Assembly (NCBI GenBank): GCA_964034945.1 | Contig: OZ035963.1 | Span: 64,918,682-64,982,681 of the forward strand | Length of the DNA stretch: 64,000 bases | Direction of reading: 5' to 3' | Source: Chrysopilus asiliformis | Lineage: Eukaryota > Arthropoda > Insecta > Diptera > Rhagionidae | Shown: positions 10,682 through 23,009 of the stretch, one piece after another | Position numbering within the stretch: the stretch's first letter is position 1 | Layout of the letters: each line of letters opens with the position of its first letter | Notes under the pieces: generated by a model | Told to the model about the DNA's origin: nothing | Seen by the model: only the letters and a program-made list of their open reading frames with translations | Databases searched by the model: none | Position numbers and translations under genes: made by a program

Positions 10682-12250
10682 ATAAATTTATTCTACGACA
10701 GATAAGTAGAATTTATGGAAAAAATTCTGAGGGAAATTCGTGAACAAATTCAAGAAAAAGTCGCAAGTGTAAACGGGGCTTAAGTCGTTTTTCAGGCGAA
10801 GACCAAGGATCTGTCTGAAAGTGAATATACAGACCAGTTTGGCTACGCCTGAAAATCGATTTAAATTTTTTGGCTTTTCGCTGCATGTTGAAAGGTATTT
10901 TGAAACAAAATCTTTAAAAATAAAAAAAAAATGTTTTTTTGGCTCTTCGCATCTTAAAAAATAAGAAAAAGCACCTTTGATCAAACTTTACGTCAGTCTG
11001 TTTGTCCTTTCAATAGATGTAACCTCCAAAATTCCCCTTCCTTTTCACCCCTCTCCCGATACCTTATGAACCCCGAAAGGAATTTTATTCCGGTTTTCAG
11101 CATCGGATAATGTTTTTTAAGAGAAAATTTTTGTCCAATAAAATCTACTATATATCGTTTTGTTCACAGTTATCTCTTGGGGGGGCATTCCGCAAAAGTA
11201 CGTTTTGGAAAGTGCAAAAAAATGCGCGCGAATTTCGACATTTTGATTCTGCAACGACGCGAATGCAAAAATTTGACAGTTCTCGACTACGTAATGAATC
11301 AAAATATAAAGGAAAATAATTGTTTTACAAGGCAGGCTAAAGATTCCATTTCCGCTATCGGATTTTTTTCGGGACCCCAAGATTTGTTCTAGGATTCTTA
11401 TCTTTATTTACCTAATCTTTGCTAAGGAATTTTTTTTATATAGAATACTTTAAGGTTCTAAACTCTAGCAGCTATTGTTATTCCTATATTTTAGTATTAA
11501 ATGAAATTTTATTTGAAATTCATGAATGATTAGACGTCAGTATAATTTCATTGAGATCTTATCGAATAAATCTGATTATGACAGAAGTCTCAAAATGGAG
11601 TTTTTGTTAAAGAAATTTAAAGTAAAAACTTGTCTCTACTGCAGAATTTTTTCAAAAGAATGATTTTTTCTTCTTCTTTCATCTTACAAAAGACTTTTCA
11701 GAGATTTTCTTACTACAAATCCGTCAAATGCAGACCAAAGAAGGTTACGACATTCGGTGACATTTTCACAAAGCAAACGAAGAAAACAAAACTTACATAC
11801 GTGCAAGGTTTCCATAACTATCCCATCCCCTCGACATTATAATCGCAGCGCAACAAAAGACGAGATAATTTTGCTTTTCTGGCATTTCGTTTAACAAACA
11901 CGTGATTTTTCAAAATAGCAAGAGCAATTATTATGGCGAAAACAAATACTACAACCACCCCGGCCACTCCAACCACCACCGCCACGACCACCAGTCAAAC
12001 ATTTCACATATGAGTGTGGAGTCATTTTTATTCAACTTAATTGAACTCACAAATTCCCTTTTATCAGCATTAGACTCACAATTTCCCAGAATAATGAAAC
12101 AAAAAACCAGAAATTCACTCCAGAAAAAGCAATTTACGCAATCAAGAGAGGAAAAAAACCGCAAGGGTAGAAAAAAAACGCTCGAAATTGTATGCAATAA
12201 AATGTTGTATCTCTTATTTTGTTGTGTATTATACAAAAGCAATGAAAAAA
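10682..12250. other. Gene-free stretch with diverged repeats
   Basis: No gene is supported. About 11345-11425 and 12330-12400 are direct repeats of each other (shared ATTTCCGCT, TTTGTTCTAGG, and TTACCYAATCTTTG near their ends), so part of this stretch is an old element. The remaining open frames are short and repeat-derived. Confidence 0.4.
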
Positions 12251-12288
12251 GGAATATAAAAAAAAATATTTCATGTGAACAGCACATG

Positions 12289-13205
12289 ATTTTCTTATAC
12301 AAAATCTACGTTTCTGTACAATTTACCATTTCCGCTGACGGAGTTTTTCCAGGATTCCAAAATTTGTTCTAGGTTACTTATCTTCATTTACCCAATCTTT
12401 GAATACAGTGTCGAAAATATTGATTGTGATTTTACATCTATAATACAAGGAAACCGTGTTCCTTGTATAGTTAGGGTGAACTCCTCACAAGGGCATAGCC
12501 ATAACGAAAAGTAGCACTTAGGCATCCATTGTGGTAGCGCTATGGACCCTAGCGGTCTATGCGAGGCCCTGCAAATCTAACAGGCCGCCACCGAACCTAA
12601 CCTAACCTAGGGTGAACTCCATTACAAAATGGTCAAAAATAGTTTAATTTTCACCAAATTTTTGGAGTAAGTTTACGTAGATTTGAGGTAAATTTAAAAC
12701 GATATAATCAATAAAGTTAAAACACCTTAAGGGTGTGGTAGTTTAGATTTACCCCGTTTTAGATGTGATTTCAAGCATAATTTGATCGTCTGATTTCCTT
12801 TTTGGGGTAGATATTAATAACTTCGCGTAAACTTACGACATGAATGCGTGGAGAACCAAACATTACACGTAATTTTTTAATGAATTTACCTTGTTTTTAA
12901 GGTAATTCCCAAACAGTTAATTTCCGGTTAATGATTTTTCACCAACAGTTGATAGGGTCGTCCGATTTTAGGACCAAAAATTCCTGTAAAATTTCATAGC
13001 TCTAGCTCAGTTTTTGAGAAATTTTGTACACATACTGGCAGACAGACTGACAGACTAATAGAAAGGCATTTTTGTAAGATTGCTTCAATCGACTTAGGAG
13101 TGCCCGGGGACTTAGGAGTGCCCGGGAAATAATATGTTCAGGCAAAATGAATACATCGAAATTTTTCATCAATACAATACTTTATTATACGTCGTATTAG
13201 AAAAT
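12289..13205 (-). mobile_element. Family A dispersed element, interrupted by a SINE-like insertion
   Basis: The copy lies in minus orientation. Its hairpin terminus (ACTTTATTATACGTCGTATT) is at about 13179-13205 and the opposite end (TTTTCTTATACAAAATCTACG) is at 12289. Diagnostic interior pieces include the segment around 12950-13070: CCAACAGTTGATAGGGTCGT, TAAAATTTCATAGCTCTAGC and the GACAGACTGACAGACT tract. A 123-bp insertion with target duplication sits at 12485-12607. No protein is encoded. Confidence 0.65.
12485..12607. mobile_element. SINE-like insertion with 13-bp target duplication
   Basis: The 13-bp sequence TAGGGTGAACTCC occurs immediately before (12472-12484) and after (12608-12620) this 123-bp body, as expected of a target-primed insertion. 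The body is GC-richer than its surroundings and ends in AACCTAACCTAACC, a pentanucleotide tail. This architecture fits a SINE or another LINE-mobilised short retroposon. I could not identify a confident Pol III A or B box, so the parental RNA is unknown. Confidence 0.7.
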
Positions 13206-13209
13206 AAAA

Positions 13210-15670
13210 AAGTAATAACTATCAGTATTTCGATGACGTCATTACTGATTAATTCAGAAGCAAACAGAAAAAAAGCAGAGCAGAGAAAACTTTGGTATAA
13301 TGAATGTCGGGCCATGCTATGCCATACTCGATGAATTGGCATTATTATATGGAACTCTAGTCCCCAATAAAATTAGCCTCATCGCACCCATACTAGCGTA
13401 CAATCCGAGCATAATTCATGTACTTATGTGGAGATAATGACGGATTTATGTTGATTTATTTCACATCTACATACAGGCCAAAAAGTAAAGATAAAAATAG
13501 TCTGGCCAATATGCGATACGACGATAGAAGGCGGGCGGCGTTTTATTAAAGTTGCTACTCTGTGTGTCATACAGAAATTCGTTACGATCCAATGTCGCCC
13601 CAAAGGTCACTTCCAAGCACTCCAAAGTTCTTCGGGAAATTGTGGAAAAATTTAGAGAAATTGCAATGAAATTGGGCGGAAATTAGTCATATTGTGGTGT
13701 GAAATGTGGGATAACGCAGAGAAATGCGTTGTTTTTGGAACATTGCGTTATTTTGAAGGGAAATTCAATCTTATTGCATCCGCAAAAGAGAATTTCTTGC
13801 ATTATTAATCCATCAAATATGTCCGTTTTGATAATTCCAAGCTGTCTTGGAAAATTGCGTTATACTGAAGGGAAATTGCATCCGCAAAAGAGAATTCGTA
13901 GATGTCCGCTTCGGTCCAAGCTGTGTCCTACTCGAAAATGTTTTCTTATGCTTCGTGTCAGTCTTTCGGTCTGTCAGTCTGTCTGTCTGTCTGTAAGTCT
14001 GTCTCTCAGTCAGTCTGTCAGTCAGTCTATGTACAAAATTTCTCGAAAACTAATAGAGCTAGAGGCAGTTTTTGCTCAGGACGCCGCTTTGCGTTGGTAC
14101 GGCCATGTCCTAAATAAATAAGTATTTTTAAAATATCCTTAAAACATTCTAGAGTAACATTTTTGGACGGAAAACAGGTAGATCTGACCCAAAATTACTT
14201 CTATTTATTATAAATATGAGTCGAAAATAATTGCATGTTTTCGGAATCAATTAAAATTCCATAAACACACTTCGAAAATTTCTAACAAGATCTGCTCTTG
14301 TACATATATTTTTTTCTTGTTCCATCAATCCATATTTCTGCAATAATTTGACATGAAACTCGTACTTTCTCAAATTCTGATTAAATTAATTGACGGATGC
14401 TAATGAAATTCTGAATTTATGGATCCTTGCTGAAGGCTCCAATTCCGCCTGTTTTTCCAATCTCTTCCCACACCGCCCCGTCCGCCGGATCCATCCATTT
14501 TGATCCCAAAGTTACTTCGCCGGAGCAATTTTCATGCCGAACGGACGGACGGACGGACGTCGGGCCTGCATTATGCTGAGAGACTGAAAACGTAGTTTTT
14601 TTTTGGTTTCGACCATCCCAAATTTAGAATATTTAAAGAGATATGCCATGCTATAACATGCTATGCTATCAAGAAAACCATTAAATTTGTTGTTGGCCTC
14701 GTCGCCATTATATTCAGCCCAACAGTCCGGATTTTCTGTGTACATATTTAAGAAGCAGAAACACGACCGACCTAACGACATTATGGCTGAAATGGGTCGA
14801 AGCGAATAGCAAGAAACGTTCAGCGAAGACGGGTAGAAAGGCAGGGTGAGTGAGCAGCATAAAAACAAGAAACCATGTGCTATATTACCGTATATATACA
14901 CGAGCATCTGCGGCATATACGTGTTATAATATGAGATACAGAACCGAAGAAAGCCTGCAATCATCAGAAGTTGGGAAAAAAAGTTTAATGCTCTACAGAC
15001 ACACACACACACCCATAGTAGTAGCAGCGAATACCACACCAACACGCTCAGGCGAGACGTAGTTGATTATAGAAAGTCGACACGAGATCTCGACAAAATG
15101 GCCGCCGTGGAGTATTCACTGTTAATCAACACCAGTGCGATACGTTGTACAGACGAGGAGTTCTCTTAATACTGCGGATGTGTGTGTCTTGTGTGTTGGC
15201 CAGAAAAATATGTACCTTGCCATGAGTGCGAATCTATTGCTATACACTTTAGCAATCGAGGTATCGATATAGCTAGCGGTAATCCCAGCAAGCATTGAAA
15301 TCTGAACAGTGCAAGAAAATTAATTTCGACGATTTCTGTGAGGTTTTTGTATAAAGAACGTGTGATTGAACTCAATTGATTAAAGTATTGTCTTAATTAT
15401 GGTTGATGTTCGCTAATTATCAAAATGGAAGACTGTTTCTAGTTTGGATGGCGGCGACCTTCATCAGATGCAGCTTTTGTAATTGAGCTTAAAGAAAATG
15501 ATATTTTAATGACAATATAAATATGTATGTACTGATTGAATTACTGATTATGTTTAACAGGGCTTGTTGGTCAAATAAAACAAAATTTGTTGTTTATATC
15601 AAATTCCTTTAATTTCCCAACGTTTCGTCTGCTATCGCAGGTAGGGTTGCCACCACTGCGTTTTTAAAGC
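13210..15670. other. Gene-free stretch with repeat fragments
   Basis: No exon is supported. About 13890-14115 is a partial family A copy in plus orientation (TTTTCTTATGCTTCGTGTCAG, CTGT tract, then AAAACTAATAGAGCTAGAGG). A GGACGGAC tract lies at 14540-14560 and an ACACACAC tract at 15000-15012. The minus-strand 177-codon frame at 14512-15045 has no domain I can recognise. Confidence 0.4.
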
Positions 15671-15675
15671 GTATA

Positions 15676-15849
15676 CAGTAAAACCCGCTTATAAGCAATT
15701 TCAATTTGGCAGCATTTTTGTTGCTAATAAGCGGGGTTTCCTTATAAGCGGAGTAAAATACACGATTATGCATTACAATGGGTTTTTAAAATGTGATCTT
15801 GTAAGAGGGTTTTCCTTATAAGCGGGTTGCATATAAGCGGGTTTTACTG
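15676..15849. mobile_element. pogo-like MITE with TA target duplication
   Basis: A 174-bp element with inverted ends CAGTAAAACCCGCTTATA and TATAAGCGGGTTTTACTG, flanked by TA at 15674-15675 and 15850-15851. Motifs of the GCTTATAAGCGGG kind repeat inside. CAGT-starting ends and a TA duplication fit the Tc1/mariner-pogo superfamily. It is non-autonomous, with no transposase. Confidence 0.8.
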
Positions 15850-15854
15850 TAATA

Positions 15855-18350
15855 CGCTTTTTGTTTCGCATAAATACGCTATAAGCTCGTTTTTTTCGAA
15901 ATTTGCAGAAATATACGCTTGTTTGAAGAGATTCCGTGTTTTTTGAAAGAAATACAATAGTTTTTTTATCATAACTTCATGCGATTAAAGGGGGAAGGAT
16001 GTTTGCGATACCCTTACATGGAAAGGGTATTTGTGTTATCCTTACAGGACCTTCTGTATTGAATTTTGAAATTCTAACACCGGATTCGTGATTAGCGGCA
16101 TTAAATACCACCTCCTAATGCAATTATTCCCGAGAAAAACGGAAAAAAGGATATTCGCGTCCTGTTTAAGGGCTCGGGAAATGCTTAGCAGTAATCCTGA
16201 TAAAGTTGCAATCTGAGGAAAAAAAGTTCGTCAACTGGAGTCGGTTTTCTTGGAGTGAGTTTTGCCAGTGGAAATTTACAATGCTTTACAACGTTTTACA
16301 ATTAGTCCAGAAGAAGTTTCAGCAACAGCAGGGAAACATTTGCACCGTGTGTACTGCAGCCAGAAACCAAGTATTCCCTATCACAGATATATTAACTCCG
16401 GAATAGCTGTAAAATTTATATAAAGATTACTTATCACAGTTTTTCTGACAGTCTTTTCTTCGTGTTGCACAGTGAAAGTAGCTATATGTGAACCTAGCAT
16501 ATGGTGTCAAATGCAGTGGCTGTTATAGTTTTACAAAATCAAAAAAAAAATACCTTTTTGTACTAATCCATCAAAGATTGCTTCTCATCACGAAATTGGT
16601 TCCCTGGGATATTTTCTGATCACCATAAACTGTAGAATCGCCGACCGAAACCTACATCTCTATCCATCTATCCAAACCATTTCTGATGTGTTTTGTCGAC
16701 AGGCCTAGCAGAAAAGTTTTTCAGTATTTCTATATCGCTAGCTATATAGCGAACCGACGGACCCACATGTAGAACGAACGAAAGAATGATGATGGTGCAC
16801 AGGCAGAGTTCCACATCACCTCGTCTCGGCATGTTTTATACGAAAATAAAACCAGAGAATCTGTATTCCGTACACCATGCCAGTCCATGCACACATCGCT
16901 ACACTAACTATATCGCCATATTTGCCACCACTAACGTCAAGTCCCGTATTTTGCGAGGCGCTGTTGCCCAATTTCCATGTGATTCGTTGGCATGTGAAGC
17001 ACGGCAACGCCGCGCGACACAAACAGACATTTAATGGAATGCTGGCTATGCTCCTCTATGTTGCCAATCAATTTTCATGATAACGAAGCAGAGTAGAAAA
17101 GCAAAAAAAAAATGAATTCACCACATCGCCGCCAGCAGCCGCAGCTCCAACGCAACGCAAGGGTTCGCAGCGGTGTGGTGCGGCGTAACAGTGTTCTTGA
17201 GGGGGTAGAACGAGAGAAAAAAAATCAATGAATGATTTTAAATTGTTCTGTTCTCATCCCAGAACTCCGTACTAGTTCCAGAACCAGACCCAGGCTATAA
17301 TATGGAAGGATTCCCAGTGCCAGAAGTGCGTGGACGTAGACTTTTGCTGGGGTTCGATTCTGGGTTCGCTTCATCGCGCCTGGAACGAACGAGGGAGGAA
17401 AATTGTCCGTTGCGTGCTTGGCATGGGGAGGAAAACTCACAGAAAATCGCCAAACGCGAATTTATTTCAACTTGTTTTACTTTGGATTTTTTTTCCCTGC
17501 CATTATTTTTGTTTATTTTAAACAAGGGGCATCTGGTTGAGGTACATGTGAAATACACAACAACAGCGGCCTGGGCTTGCAACTGGTGTACATTTTCCCA
17601 GGATTTCGGGTTAAAATTTCATCCGTGAATAGCCATTTTTATCGATGCGGGTATTTTTGGAGTTTTCAATTCAATTGGTTTTCATTCTGCTGCAATTTTC
17701 ATTTAAAAAAGTGCAATTTTAATGGGAAAATCGGGTTTTTGAAATTCTTTCACATCGTATAATTGGTATTTTATATAAAAGTATGGTCTCTCAGCGACTT
17801 TCTGAATTGGAATTCTTGGAGTTTATTTCATTAAACCATGCAGAAAATCAAAAATGCTGAAAATAGAAATTTGAAACCACTTTTTTATTGTTATGGTTAG
17901 AAAAATATCAGTTTGTTGATCAACACAAAACTTTTCCCTGGAATATTTAGTTTCGGAAAAAATATGTAAAAAAAATATTTTTTTTCTAATATCTTGAGAA
18001 CCGTTAGAGATACAAAAAAACCGCTAAAGCAGAATATGTAGAAAATTTGATTATTCAGTTGGGTATCGCTCTAACCACCAACCATGCCATCGACAGCCAT
18101 TTTGTTTAGTCATGCCTGCTTTACACTCGTCTGAAAATCTCTAAACTGTCGATTTTAACAAAATTCCAACTAATTTATAAATTTTCTTCACAATTTCCAC
18201 ATACAGCTAGCTGGCTGGATACAAAAAAAATGTACATATATTTTAGTGTTTTATGAATCGTTAAAGTTTCAGTTGCCAGGCAAAACCATCCAAACTAACG
18301 TAAGCCAGAGTTGAGAATTAGCACAAATGAATTTTCATGATGGCAACAAT
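15855..18350. other. Gene-free stretch
   Basis: Mostly unique, AT-rich sequence. A family B fragment lies at about 15995-16160 (CCTTACATGGAAAGGG, CCTTACAGGACCTTCTGT). More GC-rich segments at 16640-17620 carry several overlapping 60-110 codon frames on both strands, but none shows a domain or linked splice sites. Confidence 0.4.
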
Positions 18351-18354
18351 CTTC

Positions 18355-18515
18355 TCTGACGGACGGTATTTCAGATCCACGAAGTAAAAGCACTTGGAAG
18401 AAGTTAAGCCCTGACCAGAATTCTACTGATGGTCTGATTTGGTATTACTATGGCTGGGCAGCCCAGAGTAGTCCTCAACTCTGGGCATAGGTTAGGTTAG
18501 TAACGAAAACTACGT
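18355..18515 (+). mobile_element. Possible 5S rRNA-derived SINE
   Basis: The interior reads GAAGTTAAGC, then a TACTGATGG element, then TTTGGTATTAC, in the order and rough spacing of the 5S rRNA internal promoter (A box AAGTTAAGC, then TACTTGGATGG, then TGGGAATACC). The segment ends CATAGGTTAGGTTAG, a pentanucleotide tail like the one on the insertion at 12485-12607 but in the opposite sense. A 5S-derived SINE is the best reading. The match is degenerate and no target duplication is evident. Confidence 0.35.
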
Positions 18516-19199
18516 CTTATGGACGTTTTTAGTCATTTAAGCGGAGGAGGGGGGAAGATTAAAGATTCGTCGAATGATGCAAGCGTCGGATTAGCCCCCC
18601 ATCAAATTTGAATTGGTGGCAACAAAATGCCAGCCCGCCAGCACAGATCCAGAAGGCGAAAAGCCAACATCAGCCAGAAGCGACAGCAGTGGAAAACACT
18701 ATAAAAACGTTTCTATATACGAGAGCTACGACGAATTAGGCGATTTTTTTTATAGATGTTAGTACAATAAGAAATACATCGTTAGGCAATCTAAATACCA
18801 GCAACTACTATACAAGTTAGCGACGCAGGCAGGGCCAGGCATGGAAAATTTAATGTCTTGGGAAAATATTAGGCTATACAAGAAAAGAAAAAAAAAGTAT
18901 AACTCAAGGTCAACCCGCTGGCGGTTTGTTCGCTTGCTTGCTGGCTCTATGGTCATATTCAATTGAATTTAATGGAATTATTCATAGGCCAAGTAGCGAA
19001 TTTCCTCTCCACATTCATTATTTATTTGGCAAAGAAGAAGAAAAGAAAAACGCAAAATTCACCCAATTTCGAATTAGCCTTGAAGAGTTCTTTTCAAGAA
19101 AACTAATATCTATTCAAAGTGTTTGAAAGACATGTGAGGCGATTTTGGCAGTGATTTTCACGGAAAGTGCGAGAAATATTTGGGAATCATTGGAGGAGA

Positions 19200-20065
19200 T
19201 ATGAATAAATCCGAGTTAGGCCCATTTGCGCGTACTACTCTTAAAAAGATTAAGCTGTCTTTACCCTATTAAAAGCGTAGAAATTTTAAAACATTTAGAT
19301 CTAACATAACTTGCTAAGTTTTGTTAGTGCAACCGGCTCTTAGAAAATCAGAAGTGGGATTTATCGATGGTGGGATACTAAAAATTTGGTTTGGTCTTAC
19401 ATTCAATCATCAAAAGTATCTTCAAATAGATTTCAGAGTTTTGAAAACCTTCTAGAAATAAAATCGGAAAACCAGAAGTGGGATACTAAAATCTAGTTTG
19501 ACGATCAGAAGCCAGAAGTTCGGTACTAAAGCGTAGTTCTCAAATTAAAAAGAGCTTTTCATATAGTAATTTAGTCCTATTGGAATTTCTCGGGTTTAAG
19601 ACAAATTTATAGTAGTCTAGGAGATTGCGGTTGATTTTTATACAAAAACTGAAAATATTTAAGACAGTTATCGTTCCATTCCAGAACCAAACGTATCTGT
19701 AAAATTTCATGGCTCTAGCTCTTGTAGTTTTTGAGGACAAAAACTGAAATATTTAAGAAAGTTACCGCACCTTTTTTATGACCTCAAAAAGAGGGCATGT
19801 CCTGGTAAAAGAGGACGTCTGGTCAACCTAGGAATAAGAAAACTTTCCAAAATATTGTAAATCCTTCTATAATGCAAATTTGAAGAGTTTAGTTAATCAG
19901 AAGTGGGATTTTCCACATTTTTATCGTTAATTATAATTTTTATGGCGAGATTTAAAAAAAAAATTCAATTTCGTTAATGAGAAGTGCTATTCAGAGAAGT
20001 ACTTTTTCGCGGCTTTAAACAATTTATCCCACTTCTGAATTTGCATTTCGAATCCTCTTAAATCC
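19200..20065. repeat. Repeat region with recurring AGAAGTGGGAT motif
   Basis: The motif AGAAGTGGGAT (or close forms) recurs at about 19350, 19472, 19900 and 19980, and in inverse (ATCCCACTTCT) at about 20027. A partial family A fragment in minus orientation lies at 19665-19745 (TAAAATTTCATGGCTCTAGC). This is probably a decayed foldback element with an older insertion. No gene is supported. Confidence 0.4.
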
Positions 20066-20769
20066 CATCCAGGTGATAGAATTTCTCACAAAAACTGGTT
20101 TTCCATTATTTTATTTCCTTACGAAAAAAAAGCATCTCAAGGCCTAATGAAACGCCATAGCTTACCTCATCAAATTACACCACACCACAATTAAATACTA
20201 GGTCAAAAACAAGGAAATGAACCTTCGAAAAAACCAGCCTCTGATACCCTACCCTATAAAAGGCATTTCAAAAATGAAAAAGAAAAATATATTCACTGGA
20301 AAGACAGATCACATCTGTCTGAAATGTGAATTCATTGTCTGTATGGCAATTTCAGCATAATTTTCATCGGAGGATCAACCGAAAGTTATGCTCATGTAGC
20401 ATAAATGACGATCAGAGATCATGTCTGTCAGTTGTTGTGATGGTGGTTTTTTTTGTCGTCTTCGCATTTCTACCTGAGCGCAACGAAGAGTCTTTCGAAA
20501 AGCATTTAGGAAAATTGTCTGCGCTTCGAATTTACTACTAGGGAAACCTTTTCGAACAACAACAAAAAACCACTCACAAAAACTAATGACCTTAAGAAGT
20601 GAACTAACAAAAGATGACGACGAAAACGCATAAGACGGTCTTCTGGTGATGAAAGGTTTACGTTTGCCCTATGAAATAACATTGAAGTGAGTTCGTTCCC
20701 TGGAAATGCGCTGCGCCGCGTTTCAAAAAGGGCAATCATAAAAAAAATATCTGACGTGAACAGCACAGG

Positions 20770-21446
20770 ACTTTCTTATATGGAATATATGTTGCGACAG
20801 AATTCACATTAGAACCCGATGAAAAAATAGGCTTGCTTAAAACTCAGGAACCACCGAACCGATTTGGATGAAACTTTCAGGGGAGCTGACTAGCGTCACT
20901 GGGCGGGTTTTAGATCATGGATCAACCCAAGATTCTCTTTTATTCTTACCAGTTCCCTCGAATTATGTATTTTTCTTTCTGTTTTTTATAACTTGAGAAC
21001 CACTGAACGGATTTGCTGACTGATAACCTGATTTTTTTTAAATAACGATATATCTTGGTAATGGCTTGAGATACAGAAGTCTAGTGAAAGACAAAGATCT
21101 AGAAAATTTTATTGTCTTCAACATTTGTTAAACAATTAACTACTGAAAAACGCAGAGTTTAGAAGTAAATAACAGAAAACCAAATTGAGATTTCTAAAAA
21201 GCCGCTATTTTGGTTACTTCCGGTTAACGGATTTCCGCCAACAACTGAAGGATTGTCCCCTTCCAGGACCACAAATGCCTGTAAAATTTCATGGCTCTAG
21301 CTCTGGTAGTTTTTGCGACATCTTGTACACAAACTGACTGACTGATACTCTGACTGACAGACAGACGGACTGATAGACAGAACGACAAGAGATCGAATTT
21401 TTTCACGAATACAATACCTACTTTATTATACCACGTATAAGAAAGT
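20770..21446 (-). mobile_element. Family A dispersed element copy
   Basis: A minus-orientation copy. Its hairpin end ACTTTATTATACCACGTATA is at 21420-21446 and the opposite end ACTTTCTTATATGG starts at 20770. The interior order, read in reverse, matches the copy at 57107-57989: CTGT/GACA tract, TAAAATTTCATGGCTCTAGC, CCGGTTAACGGATTTCC, AAAAGCCGCTATTTTGG, and ATATATCTTGGTAATGGC. About 30 bp left of 20770 are also shared with other copies, so the true boundary at that end is unsettled. Confidence 0.65.
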
Positions 21447-22400
21447 AGAAAATCTCAAGAGTTTTTCAACACAGGCAAAGATTTAATTTTTTTTGCATGT
21501 GAATTCAATACACGCAAACAGTTGGAAATTATCCACATTTGAGAAATTTTTGAAATCGACACAAAAAAAGGTGCTTCCAAAACATGTATTTTCGGGAATT
21601 GACCTGTTTTTGTAATGGCATGACAGCCCCTAGTGCTTGGAATTAGGAAAACACCGACCCCGAGCCCAGGTAGAGGACAGAACACTTTATGCATTCTCTG
21701 ATAATTTTTTTTTCTGCCGAAAGAAGAAAACTATTTTTAAATTCTCAGCTGTGAGTTAGGGTACCCCAAGAAAAGATCTTTTCGTGTGTGTGTGTGTTTG
21801 TTTTAAACCATTTTTTACAAATTTGTTTTCTTCCCTAAAAAAAATCGCAAAATTTTTTGTGAAGGGAATAAAACTTTTGGGTTGAAAAAACGATCACTTT
21901 TGCACATTTCAAAGAAACTTTTTTACAAATTCAGAAAATGTTTAACTTTTTTTAGGGTAAAAAATTAATTTCTAAAGCGGATCAAAAGTTTCAAGCATTT
22001 TATTTGCATATCGATTAGATTTTCGGGATTGAATTTACGTTGTTTGAATTCTTTTGGTGAATAATAAATTTTTTTACCGGCAGCTTTTAAAAAAATCAAT
22101 TTACATTTGAAAGGTGCGCACAAATATTGAAGATTAACTTCTGAAGATTACCTTCTACAACTGGAAAATTAAGAGGCCAAAATTTATAAGTGCATAATGG
22201 CATTGGGGGATGACACAATAATATAACCCGAGAAACTTGAATTTCAAATATTTACCTGATCTTTGTAAACAGGATAATTCCACAAAAATTGGCTTTTTCA
22301 CTTCAAACTTTCATTAAATTTCAATCACAACTAAACGGAACAGCAAATTTCCGCATGCATTCTAAGAGGTTTTATTTACACTTATTTACAAAAAAAAACC
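21447..22400. other. Gene-free stretch
   Basis: AT-rich unique sequence with a short GTGTGTGTGTGTG tract at about 21785. I see no exon, RNA gene or named repeat. Confidence 0.4.
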
Positions 22401-22404
22401 ATTA

Positions 22405-23005
22405 AAAATGCATTAAAAACATTTCACGAGCACTCTTGAGTCGATTGGAGCATTATCACGAAAATATCTTTCTGTCTGTCAGTCTGCCCGTCCGTGAACT
22501 CCATAATTTAAAAAAAAAATTGAGCTAGAGACTTGAAATTTCGTAAATGGCAAGACAAAGTTCTTGAACGGGCACAATCGGATCATACCTTCCTCCCTCC
22601 ACCATAAAAACGAAACAGTTTTTTACAATTTTCTCGAAAACGGTAAGTCGTATTGAAAAATTTATGGTGGTAAAAAGTGTTTAGAATAGGATTTTGCATA
22701 ATTTATCCACACATCAAAATCCAATCGGGCCACTGCTTCTTCCCTCTTGTAAACAAATGTAATACTTTTTTCCTGTTTTCTTGAAAACTGTGCATCCTAC
22801 TGAAAAATTTATAAAGATGAAATGTGTTTAGAATATGATTTTACATAACCTTTCCATACATCAAAATCCAATCGGACCAATCCTTCTCCCATACAAATGG
22901 ATTTTTTTCAAACAAAAAAAATTTGGTCTATCCTAAGAATGCTTAACGACTGGTCCCTGGCAATTGTAGCTTTTCTTATGTTTTTTTCGTTGGTTGCCAT
23001 AAGGT
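22405..23005 (+). mobile_element. Chimeric family A / family C repeat
   Basis: The left 90 bp (AAAAACATTTCACGAGCACT, then TTGAGTCGATTGGAGCATTA) match the family A left end. After the CTGT tract at 22471-22486 the sequence follows family C (TTGAGCTAGAGACTTGAAAT, AACGGGCACAATCGGA, and CATCAAAATCCAATCGG). The C part contains a ~170-bp unit repeated in tandem, starting at about 22625 and 22790. It ends with TGGCAATTGTAGCTTTTC, as family C does. An inverted relative of the C part lies at 37585-37975. Confidence 0.65.
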
Positions 23006-23009
23006 TTTT

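Noticed and set aside
12591..12607. Telomere-like CCTAA repeats
   Set aside because: Only three units, at the end of a short insertion with a target duplication; better explained as a retroposon tail than as an interstitial telomere.
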